This document shows, one piece after another, positions 1-11,803 of a stretch of 64,000 bases of DNA. The translations under genes were made by a program, and so were the position numbers. Position 1 is the stretch's first letter; each line of letters begins with the position of its first letter. The DNA lies in the NCBI RefSeq assembly GCF_963668085.1, contig NZ_OY764059.1, positions 1,612,001-1,676,000 of the forward strand. Direction: 5' to 3'. The notes beneath the pieces are model-generated. The model was not told where the DNA came from and did no database searches. It was given only the letters and a program-made list of their open reading frames with translations. This stretch comes from an uncultured Ilyobacter sp. (GTDB lineage Bacteria; Fusobacteriota; Fusobacteriia; Fusobacteriales; Fusobacteriaceae).

Positions 1-452
1 TTCCCCGCCATTACGACCATATCTTTTTTTATTCCGTCTGTTTCCCCTAAATCTATAAATACACTTTCATGATAGGTCAGACTGTCTTTAAAATTAATTC
101 TTGCGACTTTAAAGGCTGTTTTGCTGTTTTGCTTCATATCTAGTAGCGCATGTAGTCTCTTATTTTCCTCTATAAGAGTCTCCGTCTGTTTTTCTAGGAT
201 TGCAAGTTTTGCCACCTCATGTTTGAACTCTTTATTCTCCTGCATTATCCTATTGTAATTCTTGAGAGTTGACAGCCCCTCCTTTATTTTATTGGTGGAC
301 TGATAGACCCATACCTTTACTGGAAAAAATACACTTCCCACAGGACCTTCCATTGAATTAAGAGGCCCCCTTAAAACCAAGAGGACCAGAATCAGGCTTA
401 CTATATAGTAGGCGAGTCTTTTTTTAGGCCCACCCATTTTTTTAAACTTCAT
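1..452 (-). CDS. mreC: MreC rod-shape protein, N-terminal part, cut by window edge
   Basis: The ATG at 452 opens a frame that runs off the left edge, giving about 150 residues. A basic cytoplasmic start (MKFKKMGGPKKR) is followed by one membrane segment (about residues 13-30), a likely coiled coil (about 55-105, with ENKEF and ENKRLHALLDMKQ) and the beginning of the beta-rich domain (GETDGIKKDMVVMAG). This is the MreC layout: a periplasmic scaffold that links MreB filaments to the cell-wall elongation machinery. The family is about 270-300 residues, so roughly half is missing. A consensus-like promoter lies upstream at 592-620, so the gene does not depend on groEL transcription. Confidence 0.88.
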   Translation of the reverse strand, partial: MKFKKMGGPKKRLAYYIVSLILVLLVLRGPLNSMEGPVGSVFFPVKVWVYQSTNKIKEGLSTLKNYNRIMQENKEFKHEVAKLAILEKQTETLIEENKRLHALLDMKQNSKTAFKVARINFKDSLTYHESVFIDLGETDGIKKDMVVMAG

Positions 453-738
453 ATTTGTATAGCTCCTTACTGTCCCTGCATTTTAATTCTTGTTATTAAC
501 TATTTACTTTAAAGCCTCTTTCATTCACACATATAAATAATGTAATTTATACTAACATTTTTGATCTTTTATTTTGATACTGCGTAAGTCAATTATATAA
601 TATGAAAATGTATTTGTAAAGACAACAATGTATTAAGATTTAAGTATTCTAGTTATTTAGTGCCGATTTTCAAGATTAAAATATATTTTTAAACATATTA
701 GTTTCCAATAGTAAAAAACAGGGCCTAGGCCCTGTTTT
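453..738. other. Gap between mreC and groEL
   Basis: This A+T-rich gap of about 285 bases holds the mreC promoter (592-620, minus) and, at its right end, the groEL terminator (713-740). I see no coding potential or RNA gene. The stretch 621-710 has no recognisable signal. Confidence 0.6.
592..620 (-). promoter_or_regulatory. Sigma-70-type promoter for mreC
   Basis: Minus strand reads TTTACA (615-620), a 17-base spacer, then TATAAT (592-597). It points toward mreC with a 5' leader of roughly 130 bases. Confidence 0.65.

Positions 739-740
<2 letters not shown>
713..740 (-). terminator. Intrinsic terminator of groES-groEL
   Basis: A perfect palindrome (ACAGGGCC, centre, GGCCCTGT) is flanked by A and T runs of six. 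The stem overlaps the groEL stop codon, so termination follows translation end directly. Confidence 0.85.
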
Positions 741-2651
<1,911 letters not shown>

Positions 2652-2673
2652 CGTATCCCTCCTTCCAATTTTG

Positions 2674-2700
2674 TTAGCACTCTCCTTTGTAGATTGCTAA
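2674..2700 (-). promoter_or_regulatory. CIRCE-like HrcA operator
   Basis: TTAGCACTC (2674-2682), a 9-base spacer and GATTGCTAA (2692-2700) match the CIRCE consensus TTAGCACTC-N9-GAGTGCTAA with one mismatch in one arm. It lies between the -10 box and the groES start, where HrcA would block transcription of the heat-shock operon. Confidence 0.85.
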
Positions 2701-2713
2701 TCACTACAAAGAT

Positions 2714-2742
2714 ATAATATATCAATTTTATTTTTGAGTCAA
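2714..2742 (-). promoter_or_regulatory. Promoter of groES-groEL
   Basis: Minus strand: TTGACT (2737-2742), 17-base spacer, TATTAT (2714-2719). The CIRCE-like element begins about 13 bases downstream, overlapping or just after the start of transcription. Confidence 0.75.
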
Positions 2743-2753
2743 GTATTTTAAAT

Positions 2754-2785
2754 AAAAAAAAACACACGAAATTAATCGTGTGTTA
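2754..2785 (-). terminator. Intrinsic terminator after rpsP
   Basis: AACACACGA pairs with TCGTGTGTT around a 6-base loop, and a run of eight or nine T follows on the minus strand. It ends the ylxM-ffh-rpsP transcript. Confidence 0.8.
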
Positions 2786-2792
2786 AATAGAC

Positions 2793-3056
2793 TTATTTTT
2801 TCTTTGCTTCTTCAAATTTAGCCCATACTCCTGCTTTTACAAGTATGCTTTTTACTGTTCTTGTTGGCTGAGCACCATTTGTTAAGAACTTTATGATCTC
2901 TTCCTCTTTTAGTACTACTTTAGAATCTTCTAGTGGAAAGTAGTTCCCAAGGTAAGCTACTGCTTTACCGTCTCTCTTTGATAGAGCTTCCATTGCTGCT
3001 ATTCTGTAAGTAGGTCTTTTAGCTCTTCCCATTCTAGTTAGTCTTAATTTTAACAT
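2793..3056 (-). CDS. rpsP: 30S ribosomal protein S16
   Basis: S16 is a small-subunit protein needed for 30S assembly. The 87-residue product shows the family signature from the first residue (MLKLRLTRMGRAKRPTYRIA) and the AYLGNYFPLEDSK region. It is the last gene of a ylxM-ffh-rpsP group, an arrangement also common in Firmicutes, which links protein targeting and ribosome assembly genes. The terminator at 2754-2785 follows directly. Confidence 0.97.
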   Translation of the reverse strand: MLKLRLTRMGRAKRPTYRIAAMEALSKRDGKAVAYLGNYFPLEDSKVVLKEEEIIKFLTNGAQPTRTVKSILVKAGVWAKFEEAKKK

Positions 3057-3114
3057 ATTTTCTTCACTTCTCCTTCTTATCTAATTTTTATTTTTTTAGA
3101 CATCAATTTATTTT

Positions 3115-4458
3115 TTAAAAGGGAAACTTCTTTTTTCCTCTTCCGCCCATCATTCCAGGCATCTGTGGAAAGTTCCCGTTACTAAACATTTTCATAACCT
3201 GCTTCATCTGATCAAACTGTTTTAAAAGTTTATTTACATCTGAAACTTCTACGCCGCTTCCCTTTGCTATTCTCTTTTTCCTGCTGGCTTTTAGAATTTC
3301 AGGTTTTTTTCTCTCTTCTCTCGTCATTGACTGTATAACAGCCTCTACTTTTTTCATCTCTTTTTCTGCCGGGGCAAGATCCCCTATCTGACCCACACCT
3401 GGGAGCATTTTTAATATGCCTCCTAAAGGTCCCAACTTCTTTATATTCTGAAGTTGTTTCAAGAAATCCTCTAGATCAAAACTTTGATTTTTGATTTTTT
3501 CTTCTAGAGACTTAGCATCATCCTCATCGATAGCTTCCTGAGCTTTTTCAACAAGAGAAACTACATCTCCCATTCCCAATATTCTTGAGACAAGTCTTTC
3601 GGGATGGAATAACTCTATGTCGTCTATTTTCTCCCCGATTCCTATAAACTTTATGGGTTTACCTACAACTGCTTTTATAGAAAGGGCGGCTCCACCTCTT
3701 GTGTCTCCGTCTAGTTTCGTTAGTACAACACCGTCTATATTCAATGAATTATTAAATGACTCTGCCAAATTTACTGCATCCTGACCAATCATAGCGTCTA
3801 CTACTAGAAGTATCTCTTGAGGTCTAGTAACTTTTTTTATATCCTTCAACTCTTCCATTAGTGACTCATCTATATGCAGTCTTCCTGCCGTATCTAAGAT
3901 AACATATGTTGCGTTATTTTCTTTAGCAGCATTTAAACCATCATTACATATTCCTCTAGCATCTTTGCTTCCCTCTTGGATATAAACTGGTACATCTATT
4001 TGAGTTCCCAAAACCTGAAGTTGTTTCATGGCAGCTGGTCTATAGACGTCAGCTCCTACAAGATAAGGTCTTTCACCTTTTTTCTTGAGAAATTTAGCAA
4101 GTTTTGCAGCAAAGGTTGTCTTACCTGCACCTTGGAGTCCTGCTAGCATTATGACAGTAGGATTTTTTGCCGACTTTGTAAGCCTGGCATTTGTCCCTCC
4201 TAGGAGTTCTACAAGTTCATCATTTACTATTTTTACAAACTGCTGTCCTGGGTTTATACCGGTTATTACCTCTTCCCCAACGGCTTTTTCCTTTATTTTA
4301 TTCACAAATTCTTTGACAACTTTATAGTTTACATCTGCTTCTAAAAGAGATAACCTTACCTCTTTTAGTGCGGACTTTATATTGTCTTCACTTAACTTTC
4401 CATGCCCCTTGACTTTTTTAAATATTTCTTGGAATCTTGTACCTAAATTATCTAACAT
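3115..4458 (-). CDS. ffh: Signal recognition particle GTPase Ffh
   Basis: Ffh binds 4.5S RNA and signal peptides of nascent membrane proteins and docks with FtsY. The 447 residues contain the N-domain helices (1-90), the GTPase domain with P-loop GLQGAGKTTFAAKLA (about 107-121), DTAGRLHID and TKLDGDTRGGAALS, and a C-terminal M domain (about 300 on) with LGPLGGILKMLPG, SRKKRIAKGSG and Met-rich segments (QMKQVMKMF, PQMPGMMGG). The length is normal. It lies 11 bases after ylxM, a partner gene in many bacteria. Confidence 0.97.
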   Translation of the reverse strand: MLDNLGTRFQEIFKKVKGHGKLSEDNIKSALKEVRLSLLEADVNYKVVKEFVNKIKEKAVGEEVITGINPGQQFVKIVNDELVELLGGTNARLTKSAKNPTVIMLAGLQGAGKTTFAAKLAKFLKKKGERPYLVGADVYRPAAMKQLQVLGTQIDVPVYIQEGSKDARGICNDGLNAAKENNATYVILDTAGRLHIDESLMEELKDIKKVTRPQEILLVVDAMIGQDAVNLAESFNNSLNIDGVVLTKLDGDTRGGAALSIKAVVGKPIKFIGIGEKIDDIELFHPERLVSRILGMGDVVSLVEKAQEAIDEDDAKSLEEKIKNQSFDLEDFLKQLQNIKKLGPLGGILKMLPGVGQIGDLAPAEKEMKKVEAVIQSMTREERKKPEILKASRKKRIAKGSGVEVSDVNKLLKQFDQMKQVMKMFSNGNFPQMPGMMGGRGKKKFPF

Positions 4459-4469
4459 CAGGTCACCTC

Positions 4470-4784
4470 TTATAAGTCAATACTTTCGATTATTTCTTCT
4501 AATTTTTCAGGAGTAAGTTCTTCTCTAAGTTTCAGAAGGTTTCTCTTTATTTCCTGTTCTCTTTTATAAAATCCTATTTTTTCTTCGTATTCTTTCAATA
4601 TTTTTATTCCTCTTCTGATATTGTCGTAAACAGCTTGTCTGCTGACATCGTGTTCTTTTGCAATTTCAGATAGGGAAAGATCTCTTTCAAAGTGTTCAAT
4701 CATATACTCTTTTTGCTTATCACTGAGAAGGTTTTTATAGTAATCCATCAGCAGTGAAACTTCTAAAAAATCACTCAACTCCAT
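4470..4784 (-). CDS. ylxM: YlxM/p13-family helix-turn-helix protein
   Basis: This 104-residue protein belongs to the YlxM (UPF0122) family, described as an SRP-associated component in Gram-positive bacteria. A sigma-region-4-like helix-turn-helix is visible at about residues 25-58 (DLSLSEIAKEHDVSRQAVYDNIRRG). The C-terminal half is charged and probably helical. Its position directly before ffh is the conserved arrangement for the family. The exact biochemical role is not deducible from sequence. Confidence 0.88.
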   Translation of the reverse strand: MELSDFLEVSLLMDYYKNLLSDKQKEYMIEHFERDLSLSEIAKEHDVSRQAVYDNIRRGIKILKEYEEKIGFYKREQEIKRNLLKLREELTPEKLEEIIESIDL

Positions 4785-4874
4785 AGTTTACTCCCATATT
4801 ATATATGATTAGCCCCTTAGTGTCAAGGCTTTTTTCTTTACATAATGTCATTTTTTTTATACAATTTTATACAA

Positions 4875-4898
4875 ATGACAAGGGTCTCCCCTTGTCAT
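4875..4898 (-). terminator. Hairpin after purA
   Basis: A 10-base-pair stem (ATGACAAGGG/CCCTTGTCAT) with a 4-base loop lies 8 bases after the purA stop. The best T-run lies on the plus-strand side; on the minus strand the U-tract is only TTTGTATAAAATT, so it may be a weak terminator of purA or act in both directions. Confidence 0.6.
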
Positions 4899-4905
4899 CT
4901 TTTTT

Positions 4906-6213
<1,308 letters not shown>

Positions 6214-6248
6214 TTAGATATATTTAAACAACCAAATATTGTTGATAC

Positions 6249-6947
6249 CTATTTTATTTTTTTTATCTCTATATAATTAATATTTTTATTGTGCTTATAT
6301 ATAAACAGACTCTCGAATTCTGTCTGAATATTTTCTTCTATCAATGGGCTGTTATGGAGATCTGAGGTATGATAAACCACCTTGTAACCATCCATTTCTT
6401 CCATAAATTTAAGTACATCAGAGTAGTATCCGTCATGATCAGTTTTAAAAAAAAGGGTTCCTTCTTTTTTTAGAATCACATCTAAAAGTTTAAAAAGACT
6501 TGGTTGAAGGATTCTGTTCTTCTCTTTTCCGTCCCATGGATCTGGAAAATTGATGTACATCCCCTCTATCTCCTCTTCACCTATGAAGTTAACTATCTCT
6601 TCCCCTCTTCTCTTAATAAAAAGTATATTTTCAAGACCAAGGTTTTCTGATTTTCTAGCGGATAAAACCAGTCTTTTAAATCTTATTTCAAGGGCCATAT
6701 GATTTCTTTCAGGGTGCTTTTCACACATAGAGTTGGCAAAATTCCCACTCCCTGATCCTATTTCTAAATAAATGGGATTTTTGTTCCCAAAATACTCATT
6801 CCATCTACCTCTATAGGAATCCATGACCTCTTTATCATACATTATATACTTAGGATAGTCATTTAGCTTCACCATGTACGGGTTATAATTTCTCCTGGGA
6901 CGATCAAAGAAATGCTTCCAGATATCTCCCACTTCTGTATTAGACAT
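6249..6947 (-). CDS. trmB: tRNA (guanine-N7)-methyltransferase TrmB
   Basis: TrmB makes m7G46 in tRNA from S-adenosylmethionine. A SAM-binding motif EIGSGSGNF and the signature NFPDPWDGKEKNRI are visible, followed by a C-terminal KTDHDGYYSDVL segment. I chose the ATG at 6947 (MSNTEVGD) because GGAGGGG stands 3-5 bases before it; the frame is open 78 bases further upstream but that start has no ribosome-binding site. This gives 232 residues, in line with the family. Confidence 0.93.
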   Translation of the reverse strand: MSNTEVGDIWKHFFDRPRRNYNPYMVKLNDYPKYIMYDKEVMDSYRGRWNEYFGNKNPIYLEIGSGSGNFANSMCEKHPERNHMALEIRFKRLVLSARKSENLGLENILFIKRRGEEIVNFIGEEEIEGMYINFPDPWDGKEKNRILQPSLFKLLDVILKKEGTLFFKTDHDGYYSDVLKFMEEMDGYKVVYHTSDLHNSPLIEENIQTEFESLFIYKHNKNINYIEIKKIK

Positions 6948-7043
6948 ACTCCCCTCCATATAAAAGGATTCTTTTGCTGTTAAGTGATCTTTAACAGTGT
7001 TTTCGTACAAAAAACAAAACACCAAGTAATTGTATAAAAATAT

Positions 7044-8273
7044 TTAAATTATGTCAATAATTCTTTTAAATGTCTTGGCTGCTACATTTGTATTCTCACG
7101 GAAAAACCTGTCAATATCTTCTAAATTCACCTGTTTACTTTCTATCTTTTGTACTGCCTTAATAAACTCCTGGGTATTTTCCACCTTATATCCTATTTTT
7201 CTATGGGTTATCTCCTTGGAGATTTCCTTCACGTTTTGAAGGTATTTACCAAAAATAGGTGGTTTTCTATAGTATAGAGGCTCTATTAAGCTATGGCCAC
7301 CTATATTCACAAGTGTCCCTCCAACAAAGGCCACATCACAAATGGCATAAAGTTTTCTCAAAATCCCCATCTGGTCTACCAAAAGCACCTGGGTATCTTC
7401 TTTCACACCTCCACTCATACTACTCCATTTTTCATATCTGTATCTGTTTTTTAGCAGCCTTTCTTCTATATCTGCTGTTCTTTCTATGTGACGGGGGACC
7501 AGAATCAAAAAATAGTCATTTAGCCTGTCATAGGCATCTAATATATACTCCTCTTCGTCGTTTCTTGTACTTCCTGCCACAAATATTTTCCTATTTTCAA
7601 GGCCTAACTCTTTTCTTATTTTATAAAGGTCTTCCTCTGTAAAATCAGTAAGCTTTACATCAAACTTCAGGTTCCCAAAATTCACTACTTTTTCAGCAGA
7701 GGCCCCTATATCAATGATTCTATTTTTGTCCTCTTCTGTCTGCATGAGAAAGAAGCTCACCTTTGAAAAAAGTTTTTTTAGATAAAAAGATATTCTTTTA
7801 TAAGATTTAAATGATTTATCAGAAATTCTTCCGTTCACAAAAACCACCTTGGATTTTTCAGAACTCATTCTTATTAAATTGGGCCATATTTCAGTCTCAA
7901 TAATTACAAGAGCCTTTAGATTTATCTTAGACAGTATCTCTCTTATCTTAAAAAAATCATCTAAGGGAAAATAAAGCAGATCTATATTTTTATCATCTTT
8001 ATATTTTGCCTCTGCAGTAGCTCTTCCTGTATCTGTCATCATAGTTATGAGTACTTTAAAATCAGTGTTTTCTAGAAACTCCCTCACAAGGCTCTCTGAT
8101 AGATTTATCTCTCCAACAGAAGCACAATGTATCCACACATAATCTTTTCCCTGATTTTTCAAATTAATTTTTTGAAAAAGTCTTCTTTTGAGGAATTTTC
8201 TGAGCTTCCCCTTAAAAACCGATACAATAAAAAGAGGTATATAAATAATTATCCTTGAAAGGTTATAAAACAT
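7044..8273 (-). CDS. waaA: 3-deoxy-D-manno-octulosonate (Kdo) transferase
   Basis: WaaA (KdtA) adds Kdo to lipid A precursor at the inner membrane, so the organism makes lipopolysaccharide. The 409-residue protein has an N-terminal membrane anchor (about residues 5-20) followed by the two-domain GT-B fold, with WIHCASVGEIN, ETEIWPNLI, VAGSTRNDEEEYIL and the C-terminal sugar-nucleotide motif GGHSLIEPLYYRKPPIFG. The length is normal. Together with the heptose adenylyltransferase at 39 kb it is one of the clearest signs of a Gram-negative envelope. Confidence 0.95.
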   Translation of the reverse strand: MFYNLSRIIIYIPLFIVSVFKGKLRKFLKRRLFQKINLKNQGKDYVWIHCASVGEINLSESLVREFLENTDFKVLITMMTDTGRATAEAKYKDDKNIDLLYFPLDDFFKIREILSKINLKALVIIETEIWPNLIRMSSEKSKVVFVNGRISDKSFKSYKRISFYLKKLFSKVSFFLMQTEEDKNRIIDIGASAEKVVNFGNLKFDVKLTDFTEEDLYKIRKELGLENRKIFVAGSTRNDEEEYILDAYDRLNDYFLILVPRHIERTADIEERLLKNRYRYEKWSSMSGGVKEDTQVLLVDQMGILRKLYAICDVAFVGGTLVNIGGHSLIEPLYYRKPPIFGKYLQNVKEISKEITHRKIGYKVENTQEFIKAVQKIESKQVNLEDIDRFFRENTNVAAKTFKRIIDII

Positions 8274-8311
8274 CTTCCTCTCCCTTTTTCATTTTATTTT
8301 TATTTCTATCC

Positions 8312-8341
8312 AAAAAAATATACCCATATTCATGGGTATAT
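8312..8341 (-). terminator. Intrinsic terminator after the deacetylase gene
   Basis: Stem ATATACCCAT/ATGGGTATAT with a 4-base loop, followed on the minus strand by seven T. It lies about 7 bases after the stop of the gene at 8348-9394. Confidence 0.75.
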
Positions 8342-8347
8342 AAAATT

Positions 8348-9394
8348 CTATTCTAAAACTTCACTCACATACACAAGCTCGACATTTTCATTTTCTATAT
8401 ATTCTAACATAGATTTCAATGCCACAGCCATATTTTTGTGATAATGACCTATTGCAAGTATTTTCCCGCTGTCTTTTGCCATTTTAACTGCGGATTTTAT
8501 CTCTTTTTTTATACTCTCTACATCTTTACTGTTATCTAAAAATTTAGAGCAGTAATATGTTGGAACTCCTAGTTTTTTTGCCGTAGAATACCCCTTGGTT
8601 TTTGAAGTAGTTTTACTGTCAATATAAAACATACCCTTATCTTTTGCATATTTAAGAAGGGTTTTCATCTGAAAAGCATGTTCTGTAAATCTTGACCCCA
8701 TGTGATTATTGAAGCCTTTCAACTCTCCAAGGTCATCTATGGCTTTATCAAATCTTTTATAGACCTCTTCTTTTGTCATTTCCGGCATAAGTATACCCTC
8801 TGTCCTAGAATTTAGAGAGTCATTAGACCCTGCCATGGGCATATGAAGTATAACTTGAAAACCATATTCTTCTAATTTTTCAGTGGCCTCAGAACTTCTT
8901 GGTAAAAAAGGTATAGTAGCAAAGGAAACTGGTTTTTTTATTTTTCCAAAGATATCTGCAGTCTGTGTATTCATTCCCACATCATCTATCAGTATAGAGA
9001 GTTTTCCACTGTAGACTTTCTTTGGAGGAGTCGGAGGTATAGGATCATTATAATAGAGCTCTACAACCATCCTTTTTTCCCCACGAAAATCTCGATAGAG
9101 TATTTTCTCTTTGTTATCCTCTATACTGCTTTCAGCTCTCAAAGCCTCAGTTTTTAACAAGCCAGCTTCTGTCCCTTTTTCTAGTTGAACCCTATATACA
9201 TCACCCTTTTTAGCTATCTCCACTCCGGGTTTTTCACCTAGCATCTCTAGGGACTTTTCTAGCTCTTTCAATTCCATTACTGTATTTTTTTCCATAACTT
9301 TAGTATAGCTATCTTTTTTTATTCCCTTAAAAACAAGTCCTAAAATCAAAACCAATAATGCTGCTCCAATGAAAAAAACCTTTTTTCTGTACAT
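8348..9394 (-). CDS. Divergent polysaccharide deacetylase (YibQ family)
   Basis: The 348-residue protein has an N-terminal membrane anchor or uncleaved signal (about residues 5-23), a charged stalk to about residue 130 and then a deacetylase-like (beta/alpha) domain. Family landmarks are LSILIDDVGMNTQTAD (putative metal-binding Asp pair), FATIPFLPRSSEA, ILHMPMAG, NNHMGSRFTE and a late IGHYHKN. YibQ-family proteins are periplasmic and have been linked to envelope or division functions, but the substrate is not known. The gene is followed by a terminator and preceded by cmk with a 12-base gap. Confidence 0.85.
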   Translation of the reverse strand: MYRKKVFFIGAALLVLILGLVFKGIKKDSYTKVMEKNTVMELKELEKSLEMLGEKPGVEIAKKGDVYRVQLEKGTEAGLLKTEALRAESSIEDNKEKILYRDFRGEKRMVVELYYNDPIPPTPPKKVYSGKLSILIDDVGMNTQTADIFGKIKKPVSFATIPFLPRSSEATEKLEEYGFQVILHMPMAGSNDSLNSRTEGILMPEMTKEEVYKRFDKAIDDLGELKGFNNHMGSRFTEHAFQMKTLLKYAKDKGMFYIDSKTTSKTKGYSTAKKLGVPTYYCSKFLDNSKDVESIKKEIKSAVKMAKDSGKILAIGHYHKNMAVALKSMLEYIENENVELVYVSEVLE

Positions 9395-9406
9395 TATTTT
9401 TCTCCT

Positions 9407-10063
9407 TTAGATTCTTTCTCTTACGAGAGCCGATATTTTATCAGAAACCTCTTCTATACTGAGGAAGCTTGTGTCCACCTCAATGGCATCCTCTGCTTTT
9501 TTAAGGGGACTCTCAACTCTAGTAGAGTCAATGTGATCCCTTTCCTTTATAGATTCTAATACAGAATCATAGTCTGATTCTATTCCCTTTTCCCCGTATT
9601 CTTTTAGCCTTCTTTTTGCTCTTTCTTCGGGACTAGCCACTAGAAACACCTTAAGATGGGCATCTGGAAAAACCACTGTTCCAATATCCCGTCCGTCAAG
9701 AATAACCCTTTTTCCACTGCCTATTTCTCTTTGCAATTCTACTAGTTTTTCTCTTATGGCCTTTATAGAAGCAGTTTTAGAGACTATAGACGTTACTCTC
9801 GGAGTCCTTATTTCATCAGAAACATCTATTCCGTTCAAAATAAATTTATCTCCATCTATATCTATTTTAATATTTTTTAGCATAAGTTCCACTTCTTCTG
9901 GATTATCAAGGTCCACACTTTTTTCTAGGCTGTAAAAAGCCACCATCCTGTACATAGCTCCTGTATCGAGATATGTAAGTTTATATTTTTCCGCTACCAG
10001 CTTTGAAATTGTACTTTTACCGCTTCCTGCCGGTCCGTCCACTGCAACGATGAAATTACTCAT
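9407..10063 (-). CDS. cmk: Cytidylate kinase
   Basis: Cmk phosphorylates CMP and dCMP with ATP, recycling pyrimidine nucleotides. The 218 residues contain the P-loop AVDGPAGSGKST (residues 7-18), YLDTGAMYR, the CMP-contacting DGRDIGTVVFPDA and a lid segment with RAKRRLKEYGEKG. The length is typical (about 220-225). It follows prmA in a run of minus-strand housekeeping genes. Confidence 0.96.
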   Translation of the reverse strand: MSNFIVAVDGPAGSGKSTISKLVAEKYKLTYLDTGAMYRMVAFYSLEKSVDLDNPEEVELMLKNIKIDIDGDKFILNGIDVSDEIRTPRVTSIVSKTASIKAIREKLVELQREIGSGKRVILDGRDIGTVVFPDAHLKVFLVASPEERAKRRLKEYGEKGIESDYDSVLESIKERDHIDSTRVESPLKKAEDAIEVDTSFLSIEEVSDKISALVRERI

Positions 10064-10092
10064 TTTAGAAACACTCCTATTTTAGCTGTACT

Positions 10093-11022
10093 TTAGGCTT
10101 TAGCTGCTATAGCCCGCCATTCTTTATCTTTTTTTATTTCCAATATTTCAAAGCCTGCCGACTTTATCTTTTTTTCTACCTCATTGACCTTGTCCTCTAT
10201 TATCCCAGAAAGTATAATGAGGCCGTCTTTTTTTATCACTCTTGCCATATCATCAAGAAGCATAAGTATTACATCTGCAAGTATATTTGCAACTACCACA
10301 TCGAATTTCTTATCTTTAACTATTTCCAGAAGGTTCCCCTTGAAAACCCTGCTTTTTTCAGTTGAGACCTTGTTTAGCTCTAGGTTCTCTTTTGTTGATT
10401 CCACAGCCAGCTCATCTATGTCAACACCCCATATCTCATCTGCTTCGAGTCTATCTGCAGCCACCATAAGTATTCCTGAGCCTGTACCTACATCGATTAC
10501 GCTTTCTCCGCCTTTTATATAATCCTCCATAAGCTTAAGACAAAGTGATGTAGTTGGATGAGAACCTGTACCAAAAGCTCTTCCTGGGTCTAGTTCTATT
10601 ACAACCTCGTCCCCTTCTGCAATATACTCTCTCCATGTTGGTTTGACTACAAATCTCCTGCTCACCTTTTCTGGATAAAGATATTTCTTCCAGGCATTCT
10701 GGTAATCTTCCTCTTCAAGCTCGTAAAAATCTAGTGAGTAGACCACATCATCCCTGTCCTGAAATTTTTCTTCAAAGGCTTTTCTGTACATCTCTTTTTT
10801 TCTATCTGCATAAAAATTCATGGGGAAATATGAAGATATTGAATAATCCCTCATGAGAAACTGTCTTTCATCTCTATAATAGTCCAGAGGATTTTTATTC
10901 TCAAGAGGCTCTTCGATCTTAAGTCCCTGGGCACCAAATTCATAGAATATACCCTCTATCTCCTCCTGGGTTTTTTTTATGTCATCGGCATCAAAAATAA
11001 TTTTAGCCTCTATAAGTTTCAT
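10093..11022 (-). CDS. prmA: Ribosomal protein L11 methyltransferase
   Basis: PrmA trimethylates residues of ribosomal protein L11 using SAM. The 309-residue product has an N-terminal substrate-recognition domain (about 1-110), a linker with KPTWREY, and a Rossmann methyltransferase domain with RAFGTGSHPTTSLCLKLME, VIDVGTGSGILMVAA and VVANILADVIL. The start has a clear AAGGAG site. It is 9 bases downstream of surE. Confidence 0.95.
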   Translation of the reverse strand: MKLIEAKIIFDADDIKKTQEEIEGIFYEFGAQGLKIEEPLENKNPLDYYRDERQFLMRDYSISSYFPMNFYADRKKEMYRKAFEEKFQDRDDVVYSLDFYELEEEDYQNAWKKYLYPEKVSRRFVVKPTWREYIAEGDEVVIELDPGRAFGTGSHPTTSLCLKLMEDYIKGGESVIDVGTGSGILMVAADRLEADEIWGVDIDELAVESTKENLELNKVSTEKSRVFKGNLLEIVKDKKFDVVVANILADVILMLLDDMARVIKKDGLIILSGIIEDKVNEVEKKIKSAGFEILEIKKDKEWRAIAAKA

Positions 11023-11031
11023 ATTATCTCC

Positions 11032-11787
11032 TTAATAATTCTTTATTGTCTCGGAAAAATCCTTAAAATATAGGTCCATTCTTGCAGGGGTTATAGATAT
11101 ATAACCTTCCTTTACAACCACCGAATCTGTATCCGGTTCATTGTTCCCTTCACCTGGTTTCCCTCCAAGCCAGTAATAATTCTTACCCTGGGTATCTATT
11201 CTTTCTACCAGGTTATCTTCAAACTTTCTGTTGCTAAAAGAAGTATACTGATAACCTTTTATCTCCTCCATGGGAAGATTTGGAACATTTATATTTAGCA
11301 GTGTCCCTGACGGAAATTCTAGCCCTTGGATTTTATCAAGGTATCCTGTCAAAAATTCAGCGGCACTTTCAAAATAAGGACTATTGTCAGGATCACACAG
11401 AGAAATTGCTATAGCCTTTTTATTATAAAATACACCCTCTGATGCTGCGGCAAAGGTTCCAGAATAAAATACATCTGTTCCTAGATTTGCACCTCTATTT
11501 ATACCTGCTATCACAAAATCAAATTCTACATCTTTATAGAGATGTCCGCAGGCTACCTTCACGCAGTCTGCAGGTTTTCCGCTGACCCAGTATCCAAAGA
11601 ATTCTCCGTCTCTTTCTGCCTCTGAGTATCTTAAGGGCATATGCAGAGTCACTCCGTGACCTGTACCACTCTGCTCCTCTATAGGTGCCACCACATAAAC
11701 TTCATGTTCCTCTTCCTTTAGAGCCTTTGTCAAAACCCTTATTCCTTCAGCGTAAATTCCATCGTCATTTGAAATTAATATTTTCAT
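11032..11787 (-). CDS. surE: 5'/3'-nucleotidase SurE
   Basis: SurE is a metal-dependent nucleoside monophosphate phosphatase linked to stress survival. Family marks are the N-terminal MKILISNDDGIYAEGI with the Asp pair for metal, VVAPIEEQSGTGHGVTL, WVSGKPADCVK and INRGANLGTDVFYSGTFAAASEG. The 251 residues match the family. It lies between ymdB-like and prmA genes with short spacing, so co-transcription is likely. Confidence 0.95.
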   Translation of the reverse strand: MKILISNDDGIYAEGIRVLTKALKEEEHEVYVVAPIEEQSGTGHGVTLHMPLRYSEAERDGEFFGYWVSGKPADCVKVACGHLYKDVEFDFVIAGINRGANLGTDVFYSGTFAAASEGVFYNKKAIAISLCDPDNSPYFESAAEFLTGYLDKIQGLEFPSGTLLNINVPNLPMEEIKGYQYTSFSNRKFEDNLVERIDTQGKNYYWLGGKPGEGNNEPDTDSVVVKEGYISITPARMDLYFKDFSETIKNY

Positions 11788-11803
11788 ATTATTTTACTCC
11801 TCT

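Noticed and set aside
4805..4900. Plus-strand transcript ending at the hairpin at 4875-4898
   Set aside because: The best T-run is on the plus side, but no plus-strand gene or promoter is visible; it most likely serves purA.
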